Assembly: GCF_014212125.1 (NCBI RefSeq)
Contig: NZ_JACJVP010000001.1
Location: 356,548 to 420,547, forward strand
Direction: 5' to 3'
DNA length: 64,000 bases
From: Cohnella nanjingensis
GTDB taxonomy: Bacteria; Bacillota; Bacilli; Paenibacillales; Paenibacillaceae
Positions 43,492 through 52,891 of the stretch are shown here, piece by piece. The position numbers and the translations under genes were made by a program. Within the stretch, counting starts at the first letter, position 1. The number at the start of each line of letters is the position of its first letter. The notes beneath the pieces were generated by a model, which worked only from the letters and a program-made list of their open reading frames with translations, searched no databases and was not told the DNA's origin.

Positions 43492-44277
43492 TTATCTGGC
43501 TTCCAGCCAGCGAATCGAATGAGCCTTCAGAGCGGCGCCCCATTCCTTGGGCGGGGCGACGTTGCAGACGATCGTATGAAGCTGCTTGAGGGGAGCGATC
43601 TCCGCGAACGTCTCCTTGCCGAGCTTCGAATCGTCCGTCAGCACGATCGCTTGATCCGCCGCTTCGATGAAGCGGCGCGACATCTCCGCTTCGTTCAGAT
43701 CGAAGTCGCTGATGCCTCTCGCGAGCGAAATGCCGCCGATCGAAATAAACGCCTTGTCTACGCGAAACTGCGAAAGCATTCGCTCCCCGGCGGTGCCGGA
43801 CAATGACTGCTGCTCCGGGTTCAATTCTCCGCCGATGACGATGATCTTGCCGGAGAACTTGCCCGAATTGAGCGATTCCATCAAGTAATAAGCGACCGCG
43901 ATCGAGTTGGTCAGCACCGTCAGCCGCTCGCGCCCGACGATCGACTGGGCCAGCTGCAGCGCCGTCGTGCCGACGTCGATGGCGATCGTGTCGCCGGACG
44001 CGATCAGCCCGGCCGCCGCCCGGCCGATCTTCTCCTTGGCTTCGGCGTGGAACTGCTGCCGCTGCAAGTAGGGCGGTTCGAAGCCTTCGGGTTTCACCTG
44101 CACCGCGCCGCCGTAGACGCGCCTGGCCAGCCCTTCCCTTTCGAGCAGGACGAGATCCCGACGGATCGTCTCCTCGGACACCGAACATTGAACCGACAGG
44201 TCGAGCACCTTGACCTGACCGAACATTTTGAGCTGCTCCGAAATAATCCGCTTCCGTTCCTCGGACGATATCGACAT
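43492..44277 (-). CDS. DeoR family transcriptional regulator
   Basis: A 261-aa DeoR/GlpR-type repressor: N-terminal HTH (ISEQLKMFGQVKVLDLSVQC; VSEETIRRDLVLLEREGLAR) and a C-terminal sugar-phosphate-sensing domain (DTIAIDVGTTALQLAQSI; VLTNSIAVAYYLMES; DKAFISIGGISLARGISDFD). These proteins normally respond to phosphorylated sugars or glycerol phosphate. It starts 4 bp after the ABC ATPase gene and is the last gene of the transporter operon. Confidence 0.9.
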   Translation of the reverse strand: MSISSEERKRIISEQLKMFGQVKVLDLSVQCSVSEETIRRDLVLLEREGLARRVYGGAVQVKPEGFEPPYLQRQQFHAEAKEKIGRAAAGLIASGDTIAIDVGTTALQLAQSIVGRERLTVLTNSIAVAYYLMESLNSGKFSGKIIVIGGELNPEQQSLSGTAGERMLSQFRVDKAFISIGGISLARGISDFDLNEAEMSRRFIEAADQAIVLTDDSKLGKETFAEIAPLKQLHTIVCNVAPPKEWGAALKAHSIRWLEAR

Positions 44278-44281
44278 CCGC

Positions 44282-45325
44282 TTAAGCCCCTTCCTTATCC
44301 AGAGACAGCAATTGCGCGGGGTCTACCGAGAGACGGACGCTCCTTCCAACGTTCATGCCGATGAGCCTTCCGTCGTTCAGCCGATCGACCGTCAGCCGGA
44401 CGCCGGACACGTCGATCGCGTACCGCACGATCGTTCCGAGGATGGAGACGGCGTGAACGGTTCCTTCCGCCACTTTGCGTCCGCTATTTCCGTCGATGCG
44501 GTCGTCGTCCGCTTCCAGCAGCTTGACGGACTCGGGACGAAGCGCGAAGCTGTCGGCCGTACCGTCTACCCGCTCGAACAGACGAAGCGCTTCCTGGCGG
44601 GTCAGCACGTTATAGCTCCCCATGAACCGGGCCACGAACTCGGTTTCGGGCTTCGTATAGATCGTTTCGGGATCGCCTTGCTGCACGATTTTACCGCGGT
44701 TCATAATGCAGACCCGGTCCGACATCGTGAGCGCCTCTTCTTGGTCATGCGTCACGAACAGCGTCGTCATGTTCAGACGTTTTTGAATTTCGCGAATTTC
44801 CGTCCGTAGGTTTTTGCGAATTTGCGCGTCCAAAGCGCTAAGCGGCTCGTCCAGCAGCAACAGCTTCGGCTCGACCGCGAGCGAACGGGCTAGCGCGATC
44901 CGCTGCTGCTGCCCGCCGGAGAGCTGGTGCGGGTAAGCGTCGCGCTTCGCCTCCAGATCGACCAAGGCGAGCAGCGCCTCCGCCCGCTTGGCTCTCTCCC
45001 GTTTCGATTGTCCGTTCATTCTCAGGCCATACTCAACGTTCTCGCCCGCCGTCAAATTCGGAAATAGCGCATACGATTGGAACACCATTCCGACTTCGCG
45101 CGCGCGCGGCGGAAGTTGGGTCAGATCCTTTTGCCGCAGCGTGATGCTCCCGCCGTCCAAATCGGTTAGACCGGCGATGCAGCGAAGCAGCGTACTTTTG
45201 CCGCAGCCGGAAGGGCCGAGCAGCGTGACGAGCTCCCCTTCGGCAGCCTGCAAGTTCACGTCGTCGAGCACGCGCGTCTGCGCGTACGTTTTGCTGATAT
45301 GGCGCAAATCCAGATAGGCACTCAT
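44282..45325 (-). CDS. ABC importer ATP-binding protein (PotA/FbpC/UgpC-like)
   Basis: A 347-aa ATPase with Walker A GPSGCGKST, Q-loop MVFQSYALFP, signature LSGGQQQRIALARSLA, Walker B LLLLDEPLSALD and H-loop FVTHDQEEA. A C-terminal TOBE-type regulatory domain follows (FALRPESVKLLEADD). It powers the two permeases encoded just upstream. The ATG at 45325 overlaps their stop codon (ATGA). The long open frame upstream is out of phase with the permease gene and spurious. Confidence 0.92.
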   Translation of the reverse strand: MSAYLDLRHISKTYAQTRVLDDVNLQAAEGELVTLLGPSGCGKSTLLRCIAGLTDLDGGSITLRQKDLTQLPPRAREVGMVFQSYALFPNLTAGENVEYGLRMNGQSKRERAKRAEALLALVDLEAKRDAYPHQLSGGQQQRIALARSLAVEPKLLLLDEPLSALDAQIRKNLRTEIREIQKRLNMTTLFVTHDQEEALTMSDRVCIMNRGKIVQQGDPETIYTKPETEFVARFMGSYNVLTRQEALRLFERVDGTADSFALRPESVKLLEADDDRIDGNSGRKVAEGTVHAVSILGTIVRYAIDVSGVRLTVDRLNDGRLIGMNVGRSVRLSVDPAQLLSLDKEGA

Positions 45326-46128
45326 GGCCGGGTCCCCCTGTTCAAACGTCTGCCTAACTTCAACAAAACCATGGACAACAGCAGAATAAAGACAAAATAA
45401 GTGATTCCGATCGCGCTGGACAGATGCCCGCTTTCTCCGGACCGCTGGTACAAATACACCTGAATCGTCGGGATGTGCGCGCCGACCAGCATGTTGGTCA
45501 GCACGAACTCGCCGAACAGCACCGAGAAGGACAGCAGCGTCGAGATCATGACCCCGGGCAAAATATTCGGAAACACGACGGTCAAGAAGGCCTTGATCGG
45601 CTTGGCTCCGAGAAGCTCGGCGGCTTGCATTAGCTCCGGCGCGGAGACGGTCAGCATGCTGTTGCGAAGTCCCTGATACATATAAGGGAGAACGGCTACG
45701 AAGTAGGCTCCGATCAGAAGGTAGGCGGTGCCCGCGATCTCGATCGGTCCGGAGGAATACGTGCGGATCAGGCCTACCGCCGCTACGACGCCGGGAACCG
45801 CGTAGGGCAGCACGACGATGCCTTTCATGAACGATTCCCACTTCGGGAAGTAAACCGTCAGCACGAATACGGCGGGCAGCATGACGACGAGGCTCAGCGC
45901 CACGCTAATCGCGCACAGATAAAACGAATTCCACAGCGCGATAAAAAATCGCATATCCGTAAACATGGCGTTGAACCACTCGAGCGTCCATTGCTTGGGC
46001 AGCAAGGTATTTTGCCAGTTTTTCGCGAACGCGTATAGACCGGTGGCCGCAAGCGGCAGCAGCAAGTAGACGAGCAGCAGAACCTGGAGCGAAACATGGC
46101 CCCAGCCGGCTCTCGGTTTTTCCGTCAT
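45322..46128 (-). CDS. ABC importer permease 2
   Basis: A 268-aa inner-membrane permease with about six helices and the EAA-loop motif QAAELLGAKPIKAFLTVVFP (the cytoplasmic contact to the ATPase). The first helix is LQVLLLVYLLLPLAATGLYA. It resembles PotC/PhnV/FbpB-half type permeases. The ATG at 46128 overlaps the stop of permease 1 (ATGA). Confidence 0.9.
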   Translation of the reverse strand: MTEKPRAGWGHVSLQVLLLVYLLLPLAATGLYAFAKNWQNTLLPKQWTLEWFNAMFTDMRFFIALWNSFYLCAISVALSLVVMLPAVFVLTVYFPKWESFMKGIVVLPYAVPGVVAAVGLIRTYSSGPIEIAGTAYLLIGAYFVAVLPYMYQGLRNSMLTVSAPELMQAAELLGAKPIKAFLTVVFPNILPGVMISTLLSFSVLFGEFVLTNMLVGAHIPTIQVYLYQRSGESGHLSSAIGITYFVFILLLSMVLLKLGRRLNRGTRP

Positions 46129-47027
46129 CCGACTCCCTCCCCGGACGTCAAATATTTCGCGGCGCGCTTCGTCATCCAATGGTTCAGGAATACGGCGAGC
46201 AGCGTCGACACGGCGAGCAGCACCGCCAAGGCGCTTCCGAGATTCGGCTGGTTCGTCACGTCGCCCGCCACGAGCGAGCCGATCCGGATGACGAGCAGGT
46301 TGTAGTTGCCGCCGACCAACGCGTAGGCCGTCGCATAAGCCCCCATGGCATTGGCGAACAGAATGCCGAGCGTCCCGAAAGCGGACGGCGCGAGGATCGG
46401 CAGGCCGACCGTACGCCAGAACTGCCAGGAGCTCGCCCCGAGCAGCGACGCGGCCTCCTTCCACTGCTCGCGGATGCCGTAGTAAGCTGGATACAGCAGC
46501 AGCATCGATAGCGGAATCTGAAAGTAAACATAGACGAGAATAAGACCCGACCAGCTGTATAGATTAAAATCGGCGAACGCGCTCCAGCCCCACTGACGGA
46601 ACAGTAGCGTGAACACGCCGTTGGCGCCGAGCAGGATAATATAGGCGAAGGCAAGCGGGACGCCGGCAAAGTTCGAAGTCATGTTGGACAGCATGAGCAG
46701 CCGATCGCGAATGGCCGGCGAGAAGCGGGTAACGGAATAGGCGCAGACGAGCCCGACGACGATTCCGATCAGACTGGAATAGGCCGAGATCAGCAGGCTG
46801 TTCTTGATCGCTTTTAGATAGAAGGGGCTGTGAAGAGCGGTGTAATAGTTGTGCAGCGTAAAGCCGGAGCCGACATCCGGCCGAAAGCTTCCCGAGATCA
46901 TCGACAAGACGGGAGCCAGCTGAAAGGCGAGCACCATGATCGCGAACGGGACGAGGCCGACGAACACCCATCGGTTGCGGCGCTTCCGCCGCGGTTTATC
47001 CTTGCTATTCACGTGTTCACTCTCCAT
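46125..47027 (-). CDS. ABC importer permease 1
   Basis: A permease of up to 300 aa with six helices and the EAA motif KEAASLLGASSWQFWRTVGL. The N-terminus is highly basic (KDKPRRKRRNRW) before the first helix. ATG 47027 lacks a good ribosome site, whereas the in-frame GTG at 47012 lies 9 nt after GGAG and may be the real start. Between the solute-binding protein and permease 2 in the operon. Confidence 0.9.
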   Translation of the reverse strand: MESEHVNSKDKPRRKRRNRWVFVGLVPFAIMVLAFQLAPVLSMISGSFRPDVGSGFTLHNYYTALHSPFYLKAIKNSLLISAYSSLIGIVVGLVCAYSVTRFSPAIRDRLLMLSNMTSNFAGVPLAFAYIILLGANGVFTLLFRQWGWSAFADFNLYSWSGLILVYVYFQIPLSMLLLYPAYYGIREQWKEAASLLGASSWQFWRTVGLPILAPSAFGTLGILFANAMGAYATAYALVGGNYNLLVIRIGSLVAGDVTNQPNLGSALAVLLAVSTLLAVFLNHWMTKRAAKYLTSGEGVG

Positions 47028-47110
47028 CGCGCTTATATTAAGGAGCGCCTTCGCCGCGGGGACGAAGGCGCTTGTGGCACTTCATACGATATTCGGTTCT
47101 TCCCGGCGAA

Positions 47111-48214
47111 TTAGTTCATGTGGACGAGAATGCGGTCCTGCCATTGCTGCGGAAGCGATTTGGAAGTCTCGTCCCACACTTTATAGTCGTCGACCGGCTT
47201 CGCGTTCTTGTATTCTTCCTTCGGAAGCAGCTTGGCGGCGACGTCGTCCGGCAGCTTCACGCTGTCGCGGATCGGACGGGCATAGCCTTTCGCGAGATTG
47301 ATTTGGCCTTCGTCGCTGAAGATGTATTCGCGCGTCAGCTTGGCCGCGTTCGGGTGCGGGACGTACTTGTTGATGATCGTCGCATAGCCGCTGACGACGC
47401 TGCCTTCCTGAGGAACCGCCACTTCGAATTGGTCTTTGTTGATTTGGTCGCGGTAGTTCAGCGCGTTGAAATCCCACAGCAGCGTAACCGGCACTTCGCC
47501 TTTCTCGATGTTGGCGACTTTCGCGTCCGCGTTGGACAGACGGCCTTTCTTGGCCAGGTCTTCGAAGAACGCGATGCCCGGCTCGATGTTTTTCTCGTCG
47601 CCGCCGAACGCGATCGCGGCGGCCAGGACCGCCATTTGCGCTTGAGCGGCCTTCGTTACGTCGCCCACGACGATTTTGTAATCGCCGTTCTTCAGGTCTT
47701 CCCAGCTCTTCGGAGGGTTCTTGACTAGGTTCTTGTTGGTCAGGAAAGAGATCGTACCTTGGTAGCCGACCACCCAGTGGCCGTCCTTGTCCTTCGCCCA
47801 ATCCGGCACTTCATCCCAATGGGACGGCTTGTACGGCTGAGTAACGCCTTTGTCGATCGCCACGTTGCCGAATGCGATGCCGACGTCGCCGATGTCGGCG
47901 GTAGGCTTCTTCTTCTCGGCGTCGAATTTGGCGATTTCTTCGGCGCTGGACATATCGGTATCGGAATGCGAAATCGCATATTTCGTCTGAATGTCGTTCC
48001 AGGTGTCTTTCCAGTTCGCCCAATCGTCCGGCATGCCGACGCTGACGACGGAGCCTTCCTCTTTGGCTTTCGCTTCGATGTCGGCAAGCGAAGCCGCCCC
48101 GTCTGCGCCGCTGCCGTTTGCGTCGTTACCTTTGTTCGTGCCGCAGGCGCCCAATACCATTACCATCGACAGCGTCAGCGCGACGATCCATCCCTTTTTC
48201 CTACCCGGTTTCAT
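47111..48214 (-). CDS. ABC importer solute-binding lipoprotein
   Basis: A 367-aa type 2 periplasmic-binding-fold lipoprotein. Signal peptide VALTLSMVMVLGACGTNKG with lipobox LGAC (lipidated Cys24), then a spacer and the binding domain (ADIGDVGIAFGNVAIDKGVT; VVGYQGTISFLTNKNLVKNP; TLLWDFNALNYRD). The family covers iron, spermidine/putrescine and 2-aminoethylphosphonate carriers; the ligand cannot be read off. The ATG at 48214 follows GGGGAGGAC; an ATG seven codons upstream lacks a site. First gene of the operon SBP-perm-perm-ATPase-DeoR. Confidence 0.88.
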   Translation of the reverse strand: MKPGRKKGWIVALTLSMVMVLGACGTNKGNDANGSGADGAASLADIEAKAKEEGSVVSVGMPDDWANWKDTWNDIQTKYAISHSDTDMSSAEEIAKFDAEKKKPTADIGDVGIAFGNVAIDKGVTQPYKPSHWDEVPDWAKDKDGHWVVGYQGTISFLTNKNLVKNPPKSWEDLKNGDYKIVVGDVTKAAQAQMAVLAAAIAFGGDEKNIEPGIAFFEDLAKKGRLSNADAKVANIEKGEVPVTLLWDFNALNYRDQINKDQFEVAVPQEGSVVSGYATIINKYVPHPNAAKLTREYIFSDEGQINLAKGYARPIRDSVKLPDDVAAKLLPKEEYKNAKPVDDYKVWDETSKSLPQQWQDRILVHMN

Positions 48215-48377
48215 GAATGCTCTTGTCCTCCCCATGTGATCTGTTGTGGGTTTCTGACAGACTCTTGTTGGTTGCTCCCCTCTTAAACTTTAGGTGTTGA
48301 CTGTTTTCGCAGCATCAAAGCCGATAGGACATTGTGTTAAAAAATAGGGCGAATCCGTAAAATTTTAGAACAAAAGA

Positions 48378-48404
48378 AAAACCGCCTCAATGGAAACGGC
48401 GGTT
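48378..48404 (-). terminator. Orphan hairpin upstream of the ABC operon
   Basis: ACCGCC-N12-GGCGGT hairpin followed on the minus strand by TTTTTCTTTTG. No minus-strand gene ends just upstream of it (the next gene, cydA, is on the plus strand). It could be an attenuator in a long leader of the ABC operon, or block read-through. Otherwise the 48.2-48.58 kb gap has only weak promoter-like sequence (TATACT at 48487). Confidence 0.5.
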
Positions 48405-48576
48405 GAACGTAATTGAAATGGATAATGGGGCTACCGTCATCAAATGGAGACGTTGAGCAAAAAGGCTCGAACCAGTTCCACCCATGTATACTTTATGGAA
48501 AAGCAAGGAATATTAGCGTTGGAAGACGGAGGCATCATTTGTTGTAGATTCATCATGTAGAGACAGGAGGGTTAAC

Positions 48577-49905
48577 GTGAGTGCTCTTGATTGGAGCCGC
48601 GGCTTGACGGAAATGACGCTTGCTTTTCATATCTTGTTCGCCACGGTTGGGGTTGGCATACCTCTTTTCATATCCATCGCCGAATGGATAGGGATAAGAA
48701 AAAAAGACCCTCATTATACACTCATGGCACGACGTTGGACACGCGGCTTTGTCATTACCGTAGCAGTAGGTGTGGTTACCGGAACGTGTATAGGTCTTCA
48801 GCTCAGCCTGTTATGGCCGGAATTCATGAGATTTGCAGGCAATGTGGTCAGCTTGCCGCTCTTTTTGGAAACCTTTGCGTTCTTCTTCGAAGCCATTTTT
48901 CTTGGTATTTATCTTTATACATGGAACCGTTTCTCTAATCCATATGTTCACTGGTTATTGACCCTTCCGATCATCATCGGATCATCCGCCTCCGCGTTGT
49001 TTATTACGATGGTTAATGCTTTTATGAATACTCCGCAAGGGTTTACCCTCGAAAATGGGAAGTTGACAAATCTTGATCCGCTCGCTGCAATGTTCAATCC
49101 GGCAACGCCTTCCAAAGTGGCTCATGTCCTGTCTTCCGCTTACTTAACCTCGGCATTTCTGCTTTCCATGATTGCCTCATTCTCCATGCTGAGAGGACGC
49201 AACCATGAATACTACAAAAAGTCGATTCGACTCAACATGCTGATTGGACTGATCTTAGCAGTGGCTACGATCTGGATCGGAGATGTTTCAGCCCAATTTT
49301 TGGTTGAGAAGCAGCCTGAGAAATTGGCGGCGGCCGAGTGGCATTTCGAGACCGGTAATCGAGCATCGCTTATTGTTGGCGGTCGATTGGATCCGGTCAC
49401 GAAGGAGATCACGGGGGCGATAAAAATTCCTTGGGCGCTTAGCCTTCTCGCAACACGCGATCCAAACGGAACAGTTATCGGGTTGAACGAATTTCCGAAA
49501 GACGAGTGGCCTCCGTTGTATGTGCATTATTTGTTTGATGCTATGGTAGGCATCGGATTTTACTTGTTGGCTATTCCCGTTTTGTTCCTCATCATGACCC
49601 GAATGAAGCGATGGAACGCATTCAATCGCTGGATGCTTGGGGCAATCCTTGCGGGGGGGCCGTTTTCTTTGCTTGCCATCGAGCTTGGTTGGTTTTATGC
49701 GGAAGTTGGCAGACAACCATGGATTTTAAGGGGATATATGCGTGTATCCGATGCGGCGACAACGAACCCCAATGTCGGAGTCACGTTTTGGCTTTTCGCC
49801 GCTTTGTACCTCTTGTTGGGTATTGTTTGCCTGCTCGTACTGAGTCGGTTGTTCCGGAATAAATCGGCGGAGCTTGAGCTAGAAGAACGTCGAATCATCT
49901 TGTAG
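48577..49905 (+). CDS. cydA: Cytochrome bd-type quinol oxidase subunit I
   Basis: A 442-aa CydA with nine or so membrane helices. The heme b595 ligand His is in LAFHILFATVGVGIPLFISI (about residue 19), the conserved GRQPW is in YAEVGRQPWILRGYMRVSDA, and the periplasmic Q-loop is short as in Bacillota. It oxidises menaquinol and reduces O2 with high affinity. The GTG start follows AGGAGGG. Operon with cydB and a 31-aa ORF. Confidence 0.93.
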   Translation: MSALDWSRGLTEMTLAFHILFATVGVGIPLFISIAEWIGIRKKDPHYTLMARRWTRGFVITVAVGVVTGTCIGLQLSLLWPEFMRFAGNVVSLPLFLETFAFFFEAIFLGIYLYTWNRFSNPYVHWLLTLPIIIGSSASALFITMVNAFMNTPQGFTLENGKLTNLDPLAAMFNPATPSKVAHVLSSAYLTSAFLLSMIASFSMLRGRNHEYYKKSIRLNMLIGLILAVATIWIGDVSAQFLVEKQPEKLAAAEWHFETGNRASLIVGGRLDPVTKEITGAIKIPWALSLLATRDPNGTVIGLNEFPKDEWPPLYVHYLFDAMVGIGFYLLAIPVLFLIMTRMKRWNAFNRWMLGAILAGGPFSLLAIELGWFYAEVGRQPWILRGYMRVSDAATTNPNVGVTFWLFAALYLLLGIVCLLVLSRLFRNKSAELELEERRIIL

Positions 49906-49917
49906 GAGGGCATGCGA

Positions 49918-50934
49918 ATGTCTCTTGATCAAATTGGGATTACCGTTCTTTGGGTATTCCTTTACGGTTACTTGATCGTTGCGTCCATCGATTTCGGTGC
50001 GGGGTTTTACGCTTATTACGGCAAGGTAATCGGAATCGAAACCGTTATTGGACCTGTCATCTCCAGATATTTGTCGCCGGTATGGGAAGTTACGAATGTT
50101 TTTCTCGTATTCTTTTTCGTTGGTATCGTCGGGTTTTTTCCGGAAACCGCCTATTATTACGGAACCGCATTGCTGATCCCCGGAAGCATCGCACTCATTC
50201 TGCTCGCCGTCCGGGGATCCTTCTATGCATTTGCTAATTATGGCGCGAAGAAAAATAATCTTTATCTGCTCGCCTATGGATCGACGGGGCTGCTCATACC
50301 TGCGGCTTTATCTACCGTGTTTACGATTTCGGAAGGCGGGTTTTTGTCCGTTCGCGGAAACACCGTCACGCTGCTGATGGAGGAACTGTTCTTTAGCGCC
50401 TATTCTTGGGCTGTCGTCCTTCTTGCCGTTTCGAGCGTTCTATTTATCAGCTCGACTTTTTTGACGTATTACGCTGATCATGCGGGAGACAGGAAGGCAC
50501 GTGAATGGCTTCGCTCTTTTGCGTTATGGGGAGGCATACCTACGATTATCTCCAGTCTCTTCGTCTTTATTGCCCTTCGCAATCATAATCGGGCGCATTT
50601 CCAAAATACGCTTGAGCTATGGTGGATGTTCGGCTTGTCGCTTGTAAGTTTTTTAATTGCCATTGGGCTGATTGGGTATCGGAAAAACTATGGCACGGCA
50701 TTTGTGATGGTGATGCTGCAATTTGCATTTGCATTCTTCGGTTATGGGACTTCCCATCTTCCTTATTTGCTTTATCCCTATTTAACGCTTTCGAGCAGCG
50801 TCACGAACCCGGCCATGGGACAGGCGTTAGTCGTATCGTTTGTGGCTGGACTCGTTCTTCTGATACCGGCGCTTGTGCTGCTGCTCAGACTGTTTTTATT
50901 TAATGCCAAGTATGTGAAGGGGGAAACGTCATGA
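49918..50934 (+). CDS. cydB: Cytochrome bd-type quinol oxidase subunit II
   Basis: A 338-aa CydB with eight membrane helices, beginning SLDQIGITVLWVFLYGYLIV then ASIDFGAGFYAYYG, and the conserved PVWEVTNVFLVFFFVGIVGF. It forms the heterodimer with CydA. ATG 49918 is 7 nt after AGGAGGG; ATG 49912 is too close. Its stop overlaps the start of a 31-aa membrane ORF. Confidence 0.92.
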   Translation: MSLDQIGITVLWVFLYGYLIVASIDFGAGFYAYYGKVIGIETVIGPVISRYLSPVWEVTNVFLVFFFVGIVGFFPETAYYYGTALLIPGSIALILLAVRGSFYAFANYGAKKNNLYLLAYGSTGLLIPAALSTVFTISEGGFLSVRGNTVTLLMEELFFSAYSWAVVLLAVSSVLFISSTFLTYYADHAGDRKAREWLRSFALWGGIPTIISSLFVFIALRNHNRAHFQNTLELWWMFGLSLVSFLIAIGLIGYRKNYGTAFVMVMLQFAFAFFGYGTSHLPYLLYPYLTLSSSVTNPAMGQALVVSFVAGLVLLIPALVLLLRLFLFNAKYVKGETS

Positions 50935-51026
50935 ATGTCTTTGATCGTCAGGATACATGGCTAATGCGTCTTTGTTTCGGAATCGCTGTTTTGCTTTTGT
51001 TATCTGCCATACGATATGTGCTTTAA
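50931..51026 (+). CDS. 31-aa single-span membrane protein, possible CydS/CydX-like oxidase subunit
   Basis: Short ORF coding MNVFDRQDTWLMRLCFGIAV followed by LLLLSAIRYVL: one membrane helix with an acidic/basic N-terminal tail. Its ATG overlaps the cydB stop (ATGA), and GAAGGGGGAAA is its ribosome site, so it is translated with cydB. Cytochrome bd oxidases of E. coli (CydX) and Geobacillus (CydS) contain a comparably small third subunit encoded after cydB. The sequence itself cannot prove orthology. Confidence 0.65.
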   Translation: MNVFDRQDTWLMRLCFGIAVLLLLSAIRYVL

Positions 51027-51031
51027 GAGAA

Positions 51032-51057
51032 CTGAGGAGCCCCATTCGGCTCCTCAG
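51032..51057 (+). terminator. Hairpin after the cyd operon
   Basis: CTGAGGAGCC-ccattc-GGCTCCTCAG stem-loop right after the cyd operon; between convergent cyd and mqo units and possibly used by both. Confidence 0.7.
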
Positions 51058-51116
51058 CAATCGAATTCCTTTATTCCCTCCAAAAACGGACGGATGGGTT
51101 AGAATCGCATGTTTCT

Positions 51117-52640
51117 TTATTGCGTAAATGCAGGCGTCTTTTCCTCATGTTCCCAAACGTCATGAGTTAGACCAAGCGTCCGCGCTGTCGAAGTATGAAT
51201 ATCGCGGATGAGCTCTGGGTTCTTCAATAGCGCTACGCCATAGGAAGGAATCATTTCTTTGATTTTCGGCTCCCACGTTTTTATTTGTTGCGGGAAGCAT
51301 TTATTGATGACTTCAAGCATGACGGAAACGGCGGTTGAAGCACCCGGAGAAGCGCCGAGCAGTGCGGCGATCGAGCCGTCGGCGGCACTAATCACTTCCG
51401 TACCGAATTGAAGCGTTCCTTTGCCGGCAGCCGTATCTTTGATAATTTGCACGCGTTGGCCCGCTACAAGCACATCCCAATCCTCGCTTTTGGCGTTCGG
51501 GACAAATTCCCGCAAAGCTTCCATACGCTTTTCTTTCGATAACATCACTTGTTTGATCAGGTACGTTGTCAATGAAGCGTTTTTTACGCCTGCCGCCATC
51601 ATCGTTACGAGATTATGCGGTTTGACGGAAGTGATCAAATCGAACATGGAACCGAACTTCAAAAACTTGGGCGAGAAGCCGGCGAACGGTCCAAATAACA
51701 ACGATTCTTTATTGTCGATCACTCTGGTGTCCAGATGCGGTACGGACATCGGAGGTGCTCCGACCGGAGCTTGGCCGTATACTTTTGCATGATGCTTCGC
51801 GACAATATCCGGGTTTTGACAGACCATAAATAGTCCGCTTACCGGAAATCCTCCGATCGCTTTTCCTTCCGGGATACCGGATTTTTGCAGCAAATGGAGG
51901 CTTCCGCCCCCGCCGCCGATAAAGACGAATTTGGCAGTATGGCGTTCGACGGTGCCGCGATCGGCATTCCGCACTTTCAATTCCCACGAGCCGTCGCTCG
52001 TACGCTTGATATCATCCACATGACGATTGAATTGGATGTCGACGTTCTTACTCTTTAAGTGGGCTAACAATGTGCGCGTTAAGGCGCCAAAGTTGACATC
52101 CGTTCCGGATTCGCTTCTTGTTGCCGCTATAGGTTCATTCAGTACCCGGTCTTTCATCATAAGCGGAACCCATTCCGCTAGTTTGGCCGGATCTTCGGAA
52201 TATTCCATGCCATGGAATAGCGGATTGTTAGACAACGCTTCAAAACGTTTTCTTAAAAAGGTTACATCTTTTTCCCCATGGACAAAACTCATATGAGGCA
52301 CGGGTACGATAAAGTCCCGCGGATTCCGGATCAGATTGCTGTTAACAAGATAAGACCAAAACTGCCTTGAAACTTGATACTCTTCATTAACCTTTATAGC
52401 TTTGCTAATATCTATGGATCCGTCTGGCTTTTCGACGGTATAGTTAAGTTCGCATAATGCAGAGTGCCCCGTTCCCGCATTATTCCATTCGTTCGAGCTT
52501 TCTTCTCCTGCGATTGCACGTCTCTCAAACACGGTAATTTCCCAATCCGGCACTAATTCTTTTAGCAGCGACCCCAAAGTCGCACTCATGATTCCGGCAC
52601 CAATTAAGATAACGTCTGATTTCGTTTGTTTGTTGCTCAT
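51117..52640 (-). CDS. mqo: Malate:quinone oxidoreductase
   Basis: A 507-aa FAD-dependent membrane-associated malate dehydrogenase feeding electrons to menaquinone. FAD site [17 protein letters not shown], diagnostic [37 protein letters not shown] and the C-terminal [20 protein letters not shown] all match MQO. The start follows AAGGACGG. It lies convergent to the cyd operon, so quinone-reducing and quinol-oxidising enzymes are neighbours. Confidence 0.94.
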   Translation of the reverse strand: MSNKQTKSDVILIGAGIMSATLGSLLKELVPDWEITVFERRAIAGEESSNEWNNAGTGHSALCELNYTVEKPDGSIDISKAIKVNEEYQVSRQFWSYLVNSNLIRNPRDFIVPVPHMSFVHGEKDVTFLRKRFEALSNNPLFHGMEYSEDPAKLAEWVPLMMKDRVLNEPIAATRSESGTDVNFGALTRTLLAHLKSKNVDIQFNRHVDDIKRTSDGSWELKVRNADRGTVERHTAKFVFIGGGGGSLHLLQKSGIPEGKAIGGFPVSGLFMVCQNPDIVAKHHAKVYGQAPVGAPPMSVPHLDTRVIDNKESLLFGPFAGFSPKFLKFGSMFDLITSVKPHNLVTMMAAGVKNASLTTYLIKQVMLSKEKRMEALREFVPNAKSEDWDVLVAGQRVQIIKDTAAGKGTLQFGTEVISAADGSIAALLGASPGASTAVSVMLEVINKCFPQQIKTWEPKIKEMIPSYGVALLKNPELIRDIHTSTARTLGLTHDVWEHEEKTPAFTQ

Positions 52641-52891
52641 CTTTACCGTCCTTATACCCTAATATTTGCAGAAGGGATGTAGGCGCTCCTGCCTAAACGC
52701 CATAGCAAGCCAAGGCGCGACCTAGGCACGCACCTTTGCTGGATCAATTATAACCTGATCTTAGTATATCACTATTATTATAGATTATAATATTTCTCGC
52801 ATTTTTTACAGAAGTACTTTCAAAAAAATGAGGTGATTACCCCGCGAATATATGATTTCCTCGAACATTGATTTCGGTTTTCAGCCCTTCA

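Noticed and set aside
45326-45841. N-terminal extension of the ABC ATPase
   Set aside because: It runs within the permease gene in another frame; the ATG at 45325 with an ATGA overlap is the credible start.
48405-48576. Possible riboswitch or Rex operator upstream of cydA
   Set aside because: No TTGTGAA-type Rex dyad or known riboswitch core was found; only a TATACT-like element.
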